A stretch of 64,000 nucleotides of DNA. Source: Coffea arabica. Lineage: Eukaryota > Streptophyta > Magnoliopsida > Gentianales > Rubiaceae. Position 1 is the stretch's first letter. Every line of letters begins with the position of its first letter. The translations under genes and the position numbers were made by a program. The notes under the pieces were generated by a model that saw only the letters and a program-made list of their open reading frames with translations, did not search any database and was not told the DNA's origin. Of this stretch, positions 23,369 through 35,130 are shown piece by piece. Location of the stretch: assembly GCF_036785885.1 (NCBI RefSeq), contig NC_092330.1, positions 3,382,525 to 3,446,524 on the forward strand, read 5' to 3'.

Positions 23369-26300
23369 ATGACGATAACAAAGACGGTTGTCGAGAAATT
23401 CGACAGGAATGTCAACTTCGGAAGGTGGCAGCTCAAGATGGAGGCCATTCTTGTTCAAGATGGAGTTGACTTGGCAATTCAGAGAATTGAGAACAAGCCA
23501 GAAGATGTAAATGATGTGAATTTCGCCGAAATAGATAAGAAGGCCAGATCCAGCATAATCTTAAATCTCTCCGATGAGGTATTGCGTGAGGTAGCAATGG
23601 AGACTACAACCAATGCTATGTAGGACAAATTGAAAGCCTTGTATATGAAGAAAACAGTCGAGAATAGGCTATATCTGAAGCAGCGTTTGTACATGGTTCA
23701 GATGTCTGAAGGTATATCTATACTCTCTCATTTTGATAAATTTGATTCCATTATTATGGATTTGGGGAATATAGATTCGAAAATTGATGATGAAAATCAA
23801 GCCCTATTACTTTTGTGTTCCCTTCTCCAGTCCTTTAAACATTTCCGTGATCATATGATTTATGAAAAGGAAACAATTTCGTATCGAAAAATTAAATCTG
23901 CATTAAAATCTAAAGAGCAGATAGAGAGGGATATTATTGGGAAAACTAGTGGGAGTCAAGCCGATGGCTTGTTTATTCGGGGTAGATCTGAAAAGAGAAA
24001 CACAGAAAATAGAAATAGATCCAAATCCAGATATAAAAATGTAGTGTGCAACTATTGTAAAAAGAAGGGTCATGTTATCTCTGATTGTTTTAAATTGAAA
24101 AATAAAGAAAAGCAAAAAAGAAAATTTGTTGAGAAAAATACTGAATCCGCTGAATCTAGTATAGCATCTAATAAGAATGATGGAACCATTTTCTGTGCAA
24201 CAGAAAATATTTTTAGATCTAACAATGAGTGGATTTTAAATTCGGGTTGTTCATATCATATGTGTCCCAATAGGGATTGGTTTTTAACATATGAATCAAC
24301 TGAACGTGGAGTTGTCCTAATGGGTAACAACGTTGTTTGTAAAGTTGTTAGCAAAAGTACAATCCGAATTAAAATGTACGATGGTATTGTGAGGACGCTC
24401 ATAGATGTTAGACATGTTCCAGATTTGAAGAAATATCTCATCTCTTTGGGCACTCTTGAGTCTATTGGGTGCAGGTATTCAGTTGGAGATGGAGTTCTCA
24501 AAATCAGTCAAGATGCTCTTGTTGTTATGAAGACACACAGATCTGATACTTTATATATTTTGCAAGGATCTACTGTTATAGGTGCTGCTGCTGTTTCAAC
24601 ATCAACTTTACCCGATTCCGATTTCACCAATTTGTGGCACATGAGATTGGGGCACATGAGCGAGAAAGACTTATCTATTTTATGCAAACGAAGTCTTCTT
24701 GGTAGTCAAAGTATTGGAAAGATGGTATTCTGTGAACATTGCATTTTTTGAAAACAGAAGAGAGTTAGCTTCTAGTTGCCGACAGTTCACAGGACAAAAG
24801 GAACTTTGGACTACATTTATTCAGACCTCTAGGGGCCTTCTTGTGCTCCTTCTAAAAGAGGTGCTAGGTACATGTTGACCTTCATTGATGATTATTCAAG
24901 AAAAGTTTGGGTATATTTTCTTAAGCATAAAATTAATGTTTTCCTAACTTTCAAGCAATGAAAAGTTTTGATTGAGAAGCAAATAGGAAAACATATTAAG
25001 CGGTTGAGAACAAATAATGGCATGAAATTTTGTGAAGGTGAATTTAATGAATTCTGTAAAAATGAAGGAATTGTTCGGCATCGCACTGTTAGAATGACAC
25101 CTCAACAAAATGGTGTGGCCAAACGTATGAACAGAACGCTTTTGGAGAGAGCGAGATGTATGATCTCCAATGCAGGGTTGACAAACGACTTTTGGGCAGA
25201 GGCGATCAATATGGCCTGTTATATTGTCAACCATTCTCCTTCTGCATCTCTAAATTTCAAAACTCCTAAAGAAGTTTGGTCAGGTACTCCTGTTGATTAC
25301 TCCAATTTAAAAGTTTTTGGGTATCCAGCATACATGCACATGAATGATGAAAAATTAGAGCTTAGGGCTAAAAGGTGCATTTTCTTAGGTATACTTTTGG
25401 GGTGAAAGGATACAGATTATGATGTCCTGATCCCAAATCTTCAAAATTTATGATCAGTATAGATGTTACTTTTGATGAATTATCTATGTTATCTTTCAAG
25501 GAGTCTTCTAGTCCTTGTACTACTGATAGTATACAGAAGCAGGTGGAGCTTGATATTGGCAGTTCTGATCCTTCTCAGACCAAATCTTCTATTCAACAAG
25601 TGCTAGTAGATGCACCTGAATCTACTGTTGAAGATAATTAAGAAGAAAAAGAGTATTCCATAGTCAGAGATGGACCAAGGAAAGACATTCGACCACCACA
25701 AAGATATGCAAATTTAGCTGCATATGCTTTGTCTATTGTAGAAGAAACTGACATAGTTGGTGAGCCTTCCATCTATTTAGAAGCAGTTTCTTGTCAAGAT
25801 TCTGCAAAGTGATTGATTGCGATGAATGAAGAAATTGAATCTCTTCATTAGAATGAAACTTAGGTTCTTGTGAAGCCGCCTTCAGATAAGAAAATTGTTG
25901 GATGCAAATGGGTCTTCAAGAAGAAGGAAGGTATTCCAGGAGTTGAAGATGCAAGGTATAAAACATGATTGGTTGCAAAGGGCTATAGTCAGGTACAAGG
26001 TGTTGATTTTAATGATGTATTCTCACCTGTTGTTAAACATAGCTCTATTTGTGTTTTGCTTACTTTAGTTACCATGTAGAATTTGGAGTTAAAACAGCTC
26101 GACGTTAAGACAGTTTTCTTACATGGCGAACTTGAAGAATAAATTTATATGAAACAATCCCAGAGTTTTGAGATTGAAGGTAAGGAATACCATGTTTGTT
26201 TGTTAAAGAAATCCTTATATGGATTGAAGTAATCTCCAAGACAATGGTATAAAAGATTTGATTCCTTTATGTTGGATCATGGTTATTTGAGGAGCATGTA

Positions 26301-27323
26301 TGATAGTTGTGTTTACTTTCGGTAGTTAGATGGCTATTCTTTTATCTATTTGTTGCTGTATGTTGATGACATGCTTATTGCTACCAAGAATTTGTCAGAA
26401 ATTCACACTTTGAAACTGCAGTTAAGTAGTGAATTTGAAATGAAAGATTTGGGAGCAACTAAGAAAATTCTTGGCATGGATATTAAGCGAGATCGAGGAG
26501 CAGGGAAGTTGTTCTTGACCCAAGAAAATTATCTGAAGAAAGTCCTGGAGCGTTTTGGCATGAAAGATACAAAACTTGTAAGTACTTCTCTTGCTAACCA
26601 TTTTCGGCTATCTGCTGCTCAATCACCACAATCAGATGAAGAGAAATATTATATGACACGGGTTCTTTATTTCAATGCAGTCGACAGTGTTATGTATGCA
26701 ATGGTTTGTAGTCATCCGGATATTTCATAAGCAGTCAATGTTGTTAGTAGATATATGTCTTGTCCAGGTAAAGAACATTGGCAGGCTGTGAAGTGGATTC
26801 TCAGATACTTGCAAAGGACTTCAAATGCTTGTTTGGAGTTTGGAAGAAATAAAACCACTCTGGTTGGTTTTGTAGATTCAGATTATACCGGGGATCTTGA
26901 TAGAAGAAGATCACTTTTAGGCTACGTATTCTGCATTAGGGGGTGTGCAGCCAGTTGGAAAGCTACTTTACAACCCGTTGTGGCTCTATCTACTACGGAG
27001 GAAAAATATATGGCATTGACCAAGACAATCAAAGAAGCCTTGTGGTTGAAGGGATTATTTGGCAAGTTTAATCCACATCAGGGTGTTACGGTTATTCACA
27101 GTGATAGTCAAAGTGCTATACATTTGATAAAGATCAGATGTATCACGAGAGAACAAAACACATTGATATAAAATATCATTCTATCCGGGATATCATTACT
27201 GAAGGGAAAGTCCTTGCTCAAAAGATCAATACCAAGAAGAATCCTGCTGGCATGTTTACAAAGCCTCTTCCAGTTTACAAGTTCAAGCAGTGCTTAGACT
27301 TGGTTGGTATTTGTTGTTGGTGA
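23369..27323 (+). pseudogene. Copia gag-pol, decayed
   Basis: Gag begins at ATG 23369 and meets a stop at 23621. It continues from 23630 with a CCHC zinc knuckle ([14 protein letters not shown], near 24046-24090). The protease motif reads [11 protein letters not shown], where the catalytic Asp is Asn. The integrase has the HHCC region ([12 protein letters not shown] ... CEHC) and core motifs (RTNNGMKFCEGEF, normally RTDNG, again Asp to Asn; HRTVRMTPQQNGVAKRMNRT). RT keeps YVDDMLIA (about 26360) and RNase H keeps DSDYTGD and ALSTTEEKYMAL. Many in-frame stops (23621, 24750, 25404 and the 25640-26350 stretch) rule out function. The two Asp-to-Asn changes are G-to-A transitions in coding sense. 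Confidence 0.92.
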
Positions 27324-27388
27324 TTTAAGACCATTGGAGCTTATGTGAAGAAGATGGAGCAGTTTTTTGATGGGACTAAAAATTATGC

Positions 27389-27401
27389 CAAGGTGGAGAT
27401 T
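27389..27401 (+). other. Polypurine tract of the Copia element
   Basis: The sequence AAGGTGGAGATT directly precedes the 3' LTR, the standard Copia context. Confidence 0.85.
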
Positions 27402-27918
27402 TGTTGATTTTTCAAAGCCGTAAGTTTTGACTTTTATGGCAAAATTTTTCATCCCACATCGGAAGAAACTTAAGGGGTTCCTCCATTTGCTTCCTATAAA
27501 TGAGAGGGCTTAGTGGTGAAGAAAAGTGCACCAAACCAAGAGAGCATTAGTGGGTTATTTGGATTTTTGGGTCATTAAGCCTTTTGTAGTAGAAATACTT
27601 TGGCTCTCTTGTGTTTTAGTATTAGGTGTCTTTTGGGCCTAGGAACACTTTTCTACGGCTTTTGTATATCTTTTTCATAGTGAAATTTTGCTCCTCCTCC
27701 GCCCGTGGACGTAGGTTAATTTGATCAAACTACGTAAATCTCTGTCTCTTTTATTTTGCTTTATTATTTATTTTTATTGGGTTACCACAACCCTTTTATG
27801 GTCGGTTTTACCGCCAAATCATTATATGGTCGATTATACTGCCTGACTTTTATATGGTTGGTTATACCGCCTATTTTATTCTAACTTTAGTTTGTTTATT
27901 CTTGGGCCAATCCTAACA
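27402..27918 (+). repeat. 3' LTR of the Copia element
   Basis: The 517-bp partner of 22587-23103. It ends CCTAACA and is followed by the AAGAT duplication. Confidence 0.95.
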
Positions 27919-27923
27919 AAGAT

Positions 27924-28637
27924 ATTAAAGACAAATTTGATTTTTCCACGAACCAATCAACGAAAAAAGTTAGTTTCTTTCAAAAAATAAATACTGAAGA
28001 GCTGATGCAAAAAAGGTAGCTAACAAAATAGCCCAATAAAGTACTCATGCAATTCTTCTTGTTAGTTTCTAATATAGAAGGCTAATTCCATTTCTACTAA
28101 AGTTCCAAACTTTATTAACATGATTAATTTAACATGTTGCAACGGAGGTGTCAATAAAGATGAACTCTTGTTCCACCTACAGATCTCTGGCACTAGTTGT
28201 ACTATTCAAGCATTACTTTGAAATTGTATGTATGTCAAATTCTAAGATCTACAACATGTATTAGCTAACAAAAATACTCCAATCTTGAAACTCATGTATG
28301 GTCAAACAATTCTCTCTCTATTTCATGTGAAACTACAAAGTATCATGAGGTAAAAACTTGTACATATTAAAATTAATTTAATCAGTTGGACATTATAAGT
28401 ATTACAACCAAATCAGTTGACCGTGTTATTTATGACTCGCAACAGCTTTTGGTAATTATAAGCTAAGGTATTATATATTGGTCTTCATTTTATTGTTGTA
28501 TAACCTTTTCCATATTTTTTTGGATCGTTATTCTTAATAGAATTTTGTGCATTTAATCATGTGAACTTTTCTAATGTTGCTTTTCCTGTGCATATGTCCC
28601 TATAAAACAGAGATGGAATGGAGAGGGAGACTGGGTC
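27924..28637. other. End of copy A spacer and junction with NLR pseudogene
   Basis: 27924 to about 28428 is colinear with 44161-44673. After that the two copies diverge, which marks the right edge of the recognisable duplication. No gene is seen in 28430-28637. Confidence 0.6.
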
Positions 28638-30090
28638 CTATAATTGAAAGTCACTTCCAGTAAAGGTAGTCGCTTCCAAGATGGAGGCAGCAATATTTTT
28701 TACATGAACATGTCTCAGCCTTCTCAGCCCCCAAATGCTATCTGGTACTATGACCTCGTTACCTTTCAGTCCCTTCACAATAAGAATCTCTAGATTCCAT
28801 AAATTGGCTAATGATGGCGGAATAGAGTCAATATCACCACCAACAGCTAGGTAGTGCAAATGAACAGGCAAATCTATTCCAGCTGCAAAGGAATTGCCCA
28901 TATTGATTGATTCCAAATCCAGCATTTTGACAAGTTTTAAGTTTCTGGAAATGAATGAGATGTTATAAAGACATCTTGGATAGGCATCAGTGGTGGCAAA
29001 GTACAGCAGAGAATGAACATATGGGCCAGAAGGCCTGGACATAACAAAATTTGAAGGACCAAATTTGTCAAAATCATGACTAGGATCAAAAGAAGCATAA
29101 GGTTAATCACTGCTAATTATCAACTTGAAAATGTTCTCCTTTTTAGCTTTTACCAAGCACAAATTACACACCATACTATATAGCCAAAAAATATTTACAT
29201 ACCATACCATGAGTCTGACATGCTTTGACACCACCATTTGATGTTCTTTTTTAAACCATTATCAAGCTTCTACCAACCAGATCCATCAAATAGCTCTTTG
29301 GCTTCTTTTTCTGTATAAATCCTTCAGCCACCCATAGCATTATCAATCTTCGAACTCCAACCTCTTTGTCCCCTTGAAATAATCCATAATAGAGAAAGCA
29401 TGCTTCCAGATGATCTGGCATGTAATTGTAACTCAATTCAAAGATGTCCATGCACCGAGTTTGTGGATTATTTATTATGATTGAGTTCAAACTCTCTGCA
29501 ATTTGTTTCCACAACTCTGGTTTCTTGCGTGTACCATGAAGCAGACCAGCCATTGCAACAATAGAAAGAGGTAATTCTTCACATTTTCTATCAATATCCT
29601 TTCCAAGTTCCAATAGTTCCTAAGGACAGTCTTCTTTGGGATATACCTTCCTCTGCAGTAGCTCCCAGTTTTCAGCATCGGAGAGTGGACAAAGTTTAAG
29701 AATATTACATTCAAGTGTGAGTTTCGACACCATGTCATGGAGATGACTTGTTATCAGAACTCCACATCCATTGGTGTCTTCTGGAAATGAGCTCTTCAAG
29801 TCATTCCATGGCCCGATACTCCACACATCATCCAAAATTATTAAATAACGATTTTTCTTCAAGTGTTTATCGAGAACCAACTCCAAATCTTCATTGGTCA
29901 TTGTCAAGATATTGTCTGTAAGCTCAATAATATGCCATAAAACTTCAAGCAACAAGTCTCTTTTTGTGTACACTTGTGAAACATTGCACATTACACGAAT
30001 GTGGAAGTAATATACAACTTCAGGATCATGATATACTTTATTGACCAGGGTTGTCTTACCTATTCCTGCCATTCCAACAATTTAAACTGT
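28638..30090 (-). pseudogene. R1-like NLR pseudogene 1 (NB-ARC to early LRR)
   Basis: On the minus strand this starts abruptly at the P-loop (GMAGIGKTTLVNKVY, about 30075) and runs through RNBS-A (SQVYTKRDLL), kinase-2 (YLIILDDVW), GLPL as ELPLSIVAMAGLL, and the winged-helix region (MLWVAEGFI). It then passes into the first leucine-rich segment (GPYVHSLLYFATTDAYPRC, YLAVGGDIDSIPPSLANLW). It lines up closely with residues 948 to about 1410 of the intact NLR at 52305-57257. Defects are an in-frame TAG at 29620-29622, several stops and an inserted or duplicated stretch near 29150-29260, and no LRR C-terminus after 28638. The 5' break lies exactly before the P-loop at about 30088, where unrelated sequence begins. 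It cannot make a working receptor. Confidence 0.92.
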
Positions 30091-30865
30091 ACACAAAAAG
30101 AAATTTAAACTGTACACGATAAATTTCTTTTAACTACCAATCCTGCAAGCTTTAGGATCATGATTGAAATTTTTGGCAGTGAAAAGTATGATTTCGTGAT
30201 TTCAAGAAGTCTTCTTGATCGACATGGATGAATTGAACTATGGAGTATGCAATGAAGCATGGGTGAACATGTTTGACTTTTTGACAAAAGTGATCACGCC
30301 AAGAAATTGTTCGAGAAATACAAATTTTGTCCACTACCGCACATGAAGATGAAATTGAAGATCAATTACAAGTTGGAGTTCCACGTCATCTATATAGCAA
30401 TTGAATTTTTCATGGAAATTTAAACTTGTGATGGCATTGGAGATAACAACATCAAGTGTTTGGTTTAAGGAAGGCAATGAAGGAAATTAAACCAATCTAT
30501 TTTAGTATTTAGTTTCCTAATTCTTTTTGGGATCTTATTATTTTAGTTTCTATATTAGATTAGGAAATCTAAAATTAGTTTCTAAGTAAGTTTTGGTTTA
30601 TAGTTGTATTTGTTTTAGGAAGTTTTAAAATCTATAAATATTGTCAGTTTACTAAGTTATTACTTGGAGTTGAGTTGAATCTAGAGAGCGAGTTTGAGAG
30701 AAAGTCCAATAGTTGTGATTTGAAAGTTACCGTGAGCGAAGGCTACGACTTAATGTTATTATTGTTGAGTTTTGAATCAATTAAATTATTGAGAGTTTAT
30801 TAAATATTTGTTCTCCTCCTTTTTCCACATATTTTTATGTGTCAAAATTACTTTCGTTGTCCGCA
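30091..30865. other. Unidentified insertion between the two NLR pseudogenes
   Basis: No NLR homology and no gene are visible. A short direct repeat (AATTTAAACTGTACAC, near 30081 and 30104) lies at the left edge. The right half has a promoter-like AT-rich stretch (TCTATAAATATTG near 30630) and could be retrotransposon LTR remains, but no paired ends or target duplication are seen. Confidence 0.4.
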
Positions 30866-30884
30866 TTTTTTTTTTTTTTGTGCG

Positions 30885-32005
30885 AACACCTTTCCACCAT
30901 CCATAGCCATGTCAAATTTTGAACTGGAATCTCCTTGTCTTCTTGAAATACTACAAGGCAAAGAAAGCATGCTTTGAGACAATCTGGCAAATTCTTGTAA
31001 CTCAGTTCTAAGATTTGCATGCATCGTGTCTGAGGATCACTGGTAATGAGTGGAATCAAACTACGCGCAATTTGTTTCATGATTCTGGTTTCATGTTTCT
31101 CCCTTGAAGGAGACCTGCAATTGCAACAAATGAAAGAGGCAGCCCTTGGCAGTTCCTAACATTGTCCTTTCCGACTTCCCATAGTTCCTCAGAGCAGCAT
31201 TGTTTAGGAAATATCTTCATTCTTAGTAACTCCCACGTTTCATCATCAGAGAGTGGACGAAGATTAAAAAGATTACTTTCCAGTGTGACTTTGAATCAGA
31301 GAGACTACTGGTTATCAAAATTGTACTTCCATTTTGGTCATTTGGGAAAGAGCTCTGTAAGTCATCCCATGCCCCAATATCCCACATGTCATCCATAAAG
31401 ATAAGGTACCGATTTCTCCCCAAGCTTTGACACAACAGCAATTCCAAATCTTCACCTTCCATTGAATAATGTGGCTCAAAATTTCAAGCAGGAGGTCTCT
31501 TTTGGTGTATACTTGTGAAACATAACACCATGCATGAGTATGGAAGTACCCGACAATTTCAGGGTCATCATACACTTTGTTAGCCATAGTTGTTTTACCG
31601 ATTCTAGGCATTCCAACAATGGAGATAGCATCTCTGTGCAGTGATCCTCTTGTAAGTCGATTAACTATTTGCCTTCTGCTGATCATTGAGAGTCACCACA
31701 TCGTCACCAGTTCCAGTGGCTCGAGTCTGTGGAATCTCGTGCCTTGTAGCCTGCACAACATTCTAGACTCCCACATCAAAGGCCTTGCTTTGAAATGTTT
31801 TGACCTGAATCTTAATGAGTCTGATCTCTTCTGAGATGTGAAAAAGCCACAGATATTGGTTCCACTAATCACCATTTTTGACTGCCGACTCATCAATGAC
31901 AGACTCTGCCTCATACGCCACATGAATAAGACGTGTACAAAGTTCCTTCAATCCTTGATTCTCTATGTCCTTCTCTATGAAATCAATTAAATAAGATACC
32001 AAGAA
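30885..32005 (-). pseudogene. R1-like NLR pseudogene 2 (Rx-type coiled coil to winged helix)
   Basis: The minus strand encodes the end of the coiled-coil region (LIHVAYEAESVIDES, WLFHISEEIRLIKIQVKTF), a single copy of the linker unit (HEIPQTRATGTGDDVVTLND ... IVNRLTRGSLHRDA), the P-loop GMPRIGKTT, SQVYTKRDLLLEILSH, kinase-2 YLIFMDDMWDI and LELSYKNLPDCLKACF. It matches residues of about 690-1195 in the intact NLR. Defects include a TAG after AVKNGD (about 31871), frameshifts in the linker, after LSHIIQ and after the SLSDS region, and loss of everything after the winged helix. The third Gly of the P-loop is Arg. It carries one linker unit where the intact gene has five. Confidence 0.9.
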
Positions 32006-32021
32006 TTCAAAATCATTACTA

Positions 32022-32205
32022 CTCCCTCCCAGTGTTTTGAAAACCGGACCGGACCGGCTGGTTCGACCGGTTGAACCGCGAACCGGCCATGGCTCCGGTC
32101 CGATTCAATGCCAGGTTTGACTTTGTCAAGAAACCGGTCAAAAATCGGTCGGACCGCTAAACCGCTGAACCAGATTTGAACCGGTTATTTCCGGTTTTTG
32201 AGTTT

Positions 32206-32239
<34 letters not shown>

Positions 32240-33562
32240 AAAATGTAGTTATCAAGATTCGAACTCAAGACCTTTGTAATAGAAGACCAATGTAGTAACC
32301 GTTGCACTATCACATCTTATTAGTTTTTTTTGATAACTTATTTATATAAAACAAACACTCATATTTCTTTTGTTCCATTTTTTTCACAAAATATCATCCT
32401 TTCATGACTCTTTCTTTTTAATCTTCAACACACACACACACACACACGCACTCTCTCTCTCTATCATCTTTTCTTTTACCACTCATTTTTTAATCAAACC
32501 TCTTTATTTTTAATTTATTGATGTTTTCTTCCATATTTTAATTTTGTTTTTGTCCATTAAATTTAAAAAAGTTAAAAAAGAATTATTTTTCTTTAACCCA
32601 ATTTATTTAATACCACAACCACTCATTTTTATCTAATTTTTTTGTTTCTTATCAAATTTGCATTTCTATTTTCAATTCTCTTGATTTTCTTCGAACTCCA
32701 AATTTCCTTTTTTAAATTGTAAATTTAAATTCCAAAATGTAAATTAAAATTTAAGTTCACAATGTCTAAATTCTCATAGACGTGAATTTTGTATAATTTC
32801 AAATATTGTGATATTTTTGGATTATATTTAAGATTTTTTTGGTAGATATAATTGAAATTGAGATGAAATTTATTTGTTTTAACTTATAATTTAAAAAATT
32901 TATTTTTAAAAATCCAAGTTATTCAAAAATAGTAAACTTTTCATCATATAAAGTATTAAATTATCCATTACATGTCTTATTTTGTACACATATATATTTA
33001 TATAAATTATTTTTTAAAAAATTCATTGAACCGAGGTTGAACCGGTCCGACCGGTTGAACCTCGACCCTTTCACTTCACCGGTTCGATTAACGGTCCGGT
33101 TTTTAAAACATTGCTCCCTCCCGTTCCATAGAAGTGTCATATTTTCGTTTTCGATCCGTCCCAAAATTAGTGTTACTTGCCAATAATGGCAATAGAAACT
33201 TTCACCAATTTCCATTGATGCCCTTAAATCTTACAGCAAGATTCTTTTATTTTAGTGGGCTCCAAAGTTCCCCTATGAAATAGAGAATTTCCATTTGATG
33301 GTGTGTGAGTGTCGTGTTAGATTAGAACTAGCAGGATTCATGCATTGCACTCTCGCCAAAAGAACTTGAAAACATATTATAGGTATGGGTCCCACAATCT
33401 TATCACCACTCTATCCTACCTTGAATGGAGCAACAGGTCAGGCTACATAGCTAATTCAAGCAGGGCATTCTTGGGACATAACCCATAACCTTTTGAAATC
33501 TGAGCACTGCTGAAAAAACGTGGGATTCCCAAAGCATGAGCAACTTATTGGAATGGAGGGAG
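32022..33562. mobile_element. Stowaway-type MITE, split by a hAT-type element
   Basis: The ends are CTCCCTCC at 32022 and GGAGGGAG at 33562, flanked by TA (32020-32021 and 33563-33564). After the insert the body resumes CTCCCTCCCGTTCCATAGAAGTG and ends CAACTTATTGGAATGGAGGGAG, an imperfect inverted repeat. CTCCCTCCGTTCCA-type termini and a TA duplication are characteristic of Stowaway (Tc1/mariner-derived) MITEs. Without the insert it is about 450 bp and has no coding capacity. Confidence 0.85.
32030..33113. mobile_element. Non-autonomous hAT-type element, 1.08 kb
   Basis: The ends are CAGTGTTTTGAAAACCGGACCGG and, inverted, CAATGTTTTAAAAACCGGACCG, with many CCGG/CCGGTT motifs in the subterminal 120 bp on each side. 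It is flanked by an 8-bp duplication CTCCCTCC (32022-32029 and 33114-33121), which is the terminus of the surrounding MITE. The middle is AT-rich with long T runs and a (CA)n(CT)n stretch near 32430, and has no transposase. The 8-bp duplication and CAGTG-type ends point to hAT. Confidence 0.88.
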
Positions 33563-33564
33563 TA

Positions 33565-34535
33565 TATAAAAAGTATAATGAGTCTGGGCAAGGGAGTCTA
33601 AGTGTAAGCATATTTTGATTTTAATTTTTGTTATATTTAAATTATCCTCATGTGTTTTAATTAAAGTTATTTGTATTTCAATCATAGCACTAATAAGAAA
33701 AATGAAAAGTTTCAATAAATTACATCTCAAAAATATTGGTAATTAAAATTAAAAATTGCCCACTTACAATTATATTGATCAATCATTTTCTTCATCTCCA
33801 ATTATTATATTCTTATGTGTGATAATTAAAGTTAACTATATTTTATATACATATTGGTTTAGAAGAAAATCATAATTAATAAAAAAGCAAAAGATTATAA
33901 ACAGTTAATGAGCAAACAAAAGGTTAAATTGATGATTAAATTCACTATATTATATCATATTGTCTAAGAAAACTTCAAAAAATTATCTTTAATTATTAAA
34001 AATATAGCAAAAAAGGTTACAACTACTGAAATTGATAAAAACTTATTGTATCCAAATCATAACGTCTTAGTATGTATTTTACTCAGGTTTTGTTGTATAC
34101 ACTGATTTGATAGAACATAGAAAACTTCCTCTTCTCACTATCACAATCCAAGCAAAATATGCAACATGATAATCTTCCATCTTCAGAGTTCAATAAATTT
34201 TTAATTGCTTTGTATATAATAAACATTTTCTACAATTAGCAATGCTTAATTTTGCTTATTATATAGTTTTTTAGTCAATATTATACCAATAACTTAGTTT
34301 AAATATGATAATCATCCATGTTCAGAGTTTTTATAATTATAGAATGCACAATAAACTTTTAATTGTTTTGTACACAATAAACTTTTTGTACAATTACCAA
34401 TTGTTTAATTTTGTTCATTATACAATTTCTTAGTTTATATTGTGCTAATAATCAAAGTTTTGCACAAAATTTAATATATTAAAGGTTTTATATTTTGGAA
34501 AAATATATTCACCTGCAAAGCATGCACGTGAGGTA
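33565..34535. other. AT-rich stretch with no gene
   Basis: This is very AT-rich with no coding signal. It contains an internal imperfect duplication: two blocks with AATAAACTTTT(A/T)..., ACAATTA(G/C)CAAT and TTAGT, near 34190-34310 and 34320-34450, each preceded by ATGATAATC(T/A)TCCAT. It lies between NLR pseudogene pieces and may be decayed NLR intron or transposon sequence. Confidence 0.5.
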
Positions 34536-35130
34536 TTACTGGTCCTCAGAAATGGTTTGAATATGATGGGTCAAATGTTCGACTAAATCACGATTCGACT
34601 TCAGCTGCTGTTTTAATTTTTGCTGTAGAAACTCAATGAAGCATAGTGCAGGATTCTTGGGGAAATTTAGTATTGGGACTTGAAGATAAAGCTCTTCACG
34701 CTTTGCCTTCAAAACCTGAACCTTTTTGAGCATTTCAGATAGCCAAAGACCAATTTTATTCATAGGTTCTCCAATGATTTCATCAGCTGCAAAAGAATTA
34801 TAGAGAGATGTTAATCCAAAAGCCAATTCTTCCATACATTTCAAGGTGAGTCTCTCATTCTCTGTGATTTCTTTAAACTGAGTGAAGACAATTTCTATCA
34901 CCATTGTGAGTTCCGATTTGGCAGTTCATAAGGAACGTGAAACTTGCATGACCTTCGAGCAAGTTCGATGAAAATTCCTTGATTTTTATTTCTATGTCCC
35001 AATCTACTCTTGGAACATTGGAGCCAGACTCCTGCTTTACTGCCCAACTATTCCACAAAAAATTAGGACGTTTGGAAGGAATCCACTGGTCCAGCATGGA
35101 ACCCGAGAATACGTACTTTAGTCATTCTGG
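34536..35130 (-). pseudogene. R1-like NLR pseudogene 3 (N-terminal extension fragment, copy B)
   Basis: The minus strand encodes a segment comparable to about residues 500-635 of the intact NLR. QFKEITENERLTLKC matches the position of VDLEKVTEDEILVLM, and QVPILNFPKNPALCFIEFLQ matches QLPLIKFPKTNGLGFLDFLL. The upstream frame (34873-35097, MLDQWIPSKRPNFLWNSW ...) is out of phase with it. The piece ends at 34536 with a stop just inside the region that should lead into the coiled coil. The same upstream segment occurs at 1-142. It could be the 5' part of pseudogene 2, from which it is separated by the MITE insertion and AT-rich DNA. Confidence 0.75.

Larger units (their letters stand above)
22587..27918 (+). 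mobile_element. Ty1/Copia LTR retrotransposon, 5.3 kb, degenerate
   Basis: Two 517-bp LTRs (22587-23103 and 27402-27918) start TGTTGAT and end CTAACA, flanked by a 5-bp duplication AAGAT (22582-22586 and 27919-27923). Copy B has the unoccupied site (CCTAAGAAATTATAGAC near 44160). A PBS for initiator tRNA-Met and a polypurine tract are present. The domain order gag, protease, integrase, RT, RNase H identifies Copia. All parts carry stops. Confidence 0.96.
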
